The translations under genes and the position numbers were made by a program. Below the pieces are notes generated by a model that searched no databases, was not told the origin of the DNA, and was given only the letters and a program-made list of their open reading frames with translations. This document shows, one piece after another, positions 61,091 through 64,000 of a stretch of DNA of 64,000 nucleotides. This DNA is from Coriaria nepalensis (Eukaryota > Streptophyta > Magnoliopsida > Cucurbitales > Coriariaceae), in contig CP114493.1 in NCBI GenBank assembly GCA_027186245.1, forward strand, positions 5,463,501 through 5,527,500, read 5' to 3'. Numbering within the stretch: the stretch's first letter is position 1; each line of letters begins with the position of its first letter.

Positions 61091-63194
61091 GATATATTAT
61101 ACATTTATAATAATTTTTTAATTATGTAAAATTAACGTAATTAAGAACTGAAATGATTAACTACAAAAGATGGAACGAGACCAGAAAAGGGTAGAAGAAA
61201 CGAAAGGGAAAGAAGGAAAAAAAGTGGAAGATAAAGCTTATTGCTTATTGCTTATTACTTATTATATGTAAAGAAAGAAGAAGAAAAGAATAGCACGAGA
61301 TTGGACCAATTATTACATGGTTTTATTTGAGGCAGACAAGGCGACCATCTTTTACTCTTCCAAGGAAAAGCGATGTTTTTTTTTTTTTTTTTTATTAAAA
61401 ATAAAATTAACGAATTATACAAAAAGAGTTCAAAGTTAAAACCTTTTGAATAGATAAGGGTCAACCCATTGTAAAGGGTAGGGCTAAAAGTAGAGGATAG
61501 GAACCAGTAAACTGAGTATCCAATGGGATCAAATTTACTTCATAGTATAATTGAAAGTTGTTGGGTATTTTTTGTATTAAGCGTTTTTGTGGGCCCAAAT
61601 GAATGGGGGCGTGGGTGTAGGAATAGGATAGGATAGGGGTCTACATTAGACCGAATTATTTATTTAAATTTATTTAAAGAAAAAAAAAAGAGGAATTGAA
61701 AATACATGTAGAGGATGTGAGCAGGTCAGATATGTCATGCTTTTAGGATCCTTGCAATTATTGAACACATGCAGGCTTTAATCATAAGCTATATATATAC
61801 ATACATATTATATATATATATATATATTTTTTTTTTTTTAATTATTTTAAATACATCTAAATTAAATACGAGCCATGCAAGGATTTGTAAATCCGATGTC
61901 TTCTAAAGACGAGCTTTGGAATTACTGAATCGATATTTAATTTCTTTGCTTGAGTTGCAATTTTCATAAAAAGTTTAGGATTAATTTTGATTTTAATTTT
62001 AATTTATTTATTTATGCATTTTTAAAATTCTTTTTATTTAGTTTTTATTTAATTAAATTAAATTCTTTAATTTATATTATATCTTAATATAAAAAATTAT
62101 TTTAAAAAATAATAAAATATTATAAATATATTATTTTTATTTTTATTTTTATTTTTATTAAATAAAATTCTTCCCTCCTCTTTTTTAATTATATTTTATT
62201 TTCCTCATATCCGTCATCCCACCACCTTCAATACTATCTGCCACTCCACTTTTATTGTTGTTGCCACATTATCTCTGCTATTCTCACTGCCCCATCTCTA
62301 TTATCTTCGTCGCCAACCATCGCTCTATCTCCATTGTTAACATTCCTATCATTGCTCTAACTCAGCCACTATCAATGATGGTGGTTGGGGGCCAAGATGG
62401 GGGCGGTAATGATAAAGTTGGGACGGTGGCAATAATAATAATTGCAAAGTTGGGATGAGAACGATGAAATTAGGGAAATGAGGAATGGAGGTGAGATGCA
62501 AAGTTAGGGAGACAATGACAACAAAAATAGGATGGCGACGGTAGCAATAATAAAATTTTGGCCATAGTAATAAGATGAGAATGAAAATAAATAAATTAAT
62601 AATAATAAATTAATATTATTTTATTTTATAAAAAATAAGTGAAAATTTTAAAAAAATTTTAATATTTTTTTAATCTTTCGGCTTAAATGATTAAAATATA
62701 ATTAAAAATAAAAATTAAGAAATTTAATTGAGTCAAACTATAGTCAATGAACCAAAATATATAAATATAGACCAAAATGATATAACTAAAATATATTAAA
62801 ATCTTAGAAAATAGATGTTAAAAAGAGAAAAAATTTAAATTGATATTTTACAATAATGAAAATATGATAAATTTAATTGTTTTAATTATTATTTAAATAT
62901 ATTTTAATATGATAATTTAAAAAGTGTATAAAAATTTATTGTAATAATCTGTATAAAAAATAAGATCCCTAAGAACCTATTCCAATATATATACATATAT
63001 AGATAGATATATATATGTATGATTAAGATATATGTATATGTATGTGTTTGAATTATTGGGTGGGACCATGACAACGTAGGATGAAGGCATAATAAAAGCA
63101 ACAACGCATTCCCTAATCAACAATATCGGACAATGGAATCAATCATATCGTGATTTATGATCACTCACTTGGTCCACGCGACTAATTGGGCATG

Positions 63195-63211
63195 CCCCCC
63201 CCCCCCCCCCC
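63195..63211. repeat. C17 homopolymer
   Basis: Seventeen consecutive C in otherwise AT-rich DNA. A shorter C12 run is at 17412-17423, in the last intron of the small membrane protein gene. Length may be a sequencing estimate. Confidence 0.9.
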
Positions 63212-63790
63212 TCTACTACAGATTGGATTAGTTAACTGATTATCCGTTCTAAAAATCTAAATTATGTACAAATATTAATTAATTAGCACCAATAATCTTA
63301 GATTAGGTATGATCAAAATTGGTAGCATTAATACTAATAACATAATAAGTGAGATTAATAACGTAAATCTTCTTTAAATATATTTATTAATTTTTCCACC
63401 TATTTATTGATTGAGATTTAGATTGATTCATATATTATATAATTAGGTCATATATTTATATAATTATTAAGTTTATAGATAATAATATTTTATATTAAAT
63501 AATTGGGAAATAATAAATAAATAAGAGGCAGGTTTTATTTGTGTCCGTATTTTTAACAAGTAACATGCACTCCTTAGTACTTATGACTTACGACTCATGA
63601 TGATGCGTGCACATCCTTAGTTTGATTTTATGTGTAATATATATGAGTAGTAATTATGTATATTTATTTATATTTTTATTAATTATTACTATTATTTATT
63701 ATGGGCTTTTCATGAGACAATGATAAATGTACACTGGTGCACGTATACAAAAGGGAAAAAGTAAGACACTCCTTTTACATACAACTTCTC

Positions 63791-63824
63791 TTTGGTTTGG
63801 TTTGGTTTGGTTTGGTTTGGTTTG
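63791..63824. repeat. (TTTGG)n pentanucleotide microsatellite
   Basis: Six complete TTTGG units and a partial seventh. Confidence 0.95.
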
Positions 63825-64000
63825 TACTGTCTTCTTAATTGGTAGCTTTATTTGATTTTCAGTTTTAAAGCTCTCATTAAAAATAGAATCTCTAAGTCAA
63901 ATTTTACGTCTTCAGTCCAACGTTGCGGTCTATATTTCATATATATTCATCCTTCAAATATACATAAAAGGTTAAATAATATATATATATATATATATAT

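Larger units (their letters stand above)
60272..64000. other. 3.7 kb AT-rich intergenic DNA to window end
   Basis: No gene or recognisable transposon protein. Long A/T runs (61375-61393, 61820-61840) and microsatellites are listed separately. A GC-richer island at about 62200-62580 has a weakly open frame but no recognisable product. The window ends inside an (AT)n run. Confidence 0.5.

Noticed and set aside
62200..62580. Inverted-repeat (foldback) structure around the GC-richer island
   Set aside because: Both halves share trinucleotide-like text (ATCATC / GATGAT), but reverse-complement comparison by eye gave no sustained match.

Overview
This is 64 kb of a flowering-plant nuclear genome, almost certainly a eudicot. 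The genes are split by short GT-AG introns (two look GC-AG), intergenic DNA is very AT-rich, and most of the recognisable proteins belong to plant families (SINAT, HD-Zip II, TBR/TBL, dirigent, GIS-type zinc finger). There are no operons, CRISPR arrays or bacterial features, and no biological system that I would call new. The interest lies in gene decay, transposon structure and unusual splicing. All exon boundaries were read by eye from splice signals, frame and remembered family conservation.

Left part (1-21 kb). A 5'-truncated lipid/sphingoid phosphate phosphatase (LPPD-like, +) faces an intact 11-exon PP2A catalytic subunit (-). A CCR4-type deadenylase (-) and ribosomal protein eL21 (-, with telo box and site II promoter motifs) follow. 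Next come two tandem dirigent genes (+), a small conserved membrane protein whose last exon appears frameshifted (+), and a GIS/ZFP8-type single C2H2 zinc finger with a C-terminal EAR motif (-).

Middle (21-31 kb). This stretch is poor in host genes. It holds one decayed LTR retrotransposon on the minus strand: two ~530 bp direct repeats, a readable gag and no recognisable reverse transcriptase. A + strand ORF sits in antisense next to its 3' LTR. About 3.9 kb of AT-rich DNA without a recognisable gene follows.

Right part (31-47 kb). An 11-exon RMC1 (Mic1-domain) gene (-) and a TMCO1-type ER calcium channel (-) come first. Then a 3' half of a Ty3/gypsy chromovirus (-) is joined directly to the 3' remnant of a metal-tolerance-protein (Mn-CDF) gene, which carries two in-frame stops. 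A predicted plastid protein (+), a SINAT E3 ubiquitin ligase (-), a 3-methyladenine DNA glycosylase (-) and a tRNA-Ser(GCU) gene (-) follow.

Far right (47-64 kb). AT-rich DNA carries remnants of a LINE and of a Ty1/copia element. Then come a TBR-type polysaccharide O-acetyltransferase (+), a HAT14-type HD-Zip II repressor (-), and 3.7 kb of AT-rich DNA with microsatellites.

The genes do not form a pathway. Their grouping resembles ancestral plant gene order: the set matches, from memory, Arabidopsis At3g58xxx (SINAT2, MTP8, GIS, LPPD, PP2A, CCR4) and the duplicated At3g120xx / At5g067xx block (RMC1, MAG, TBL1 / TBR, HAT14).
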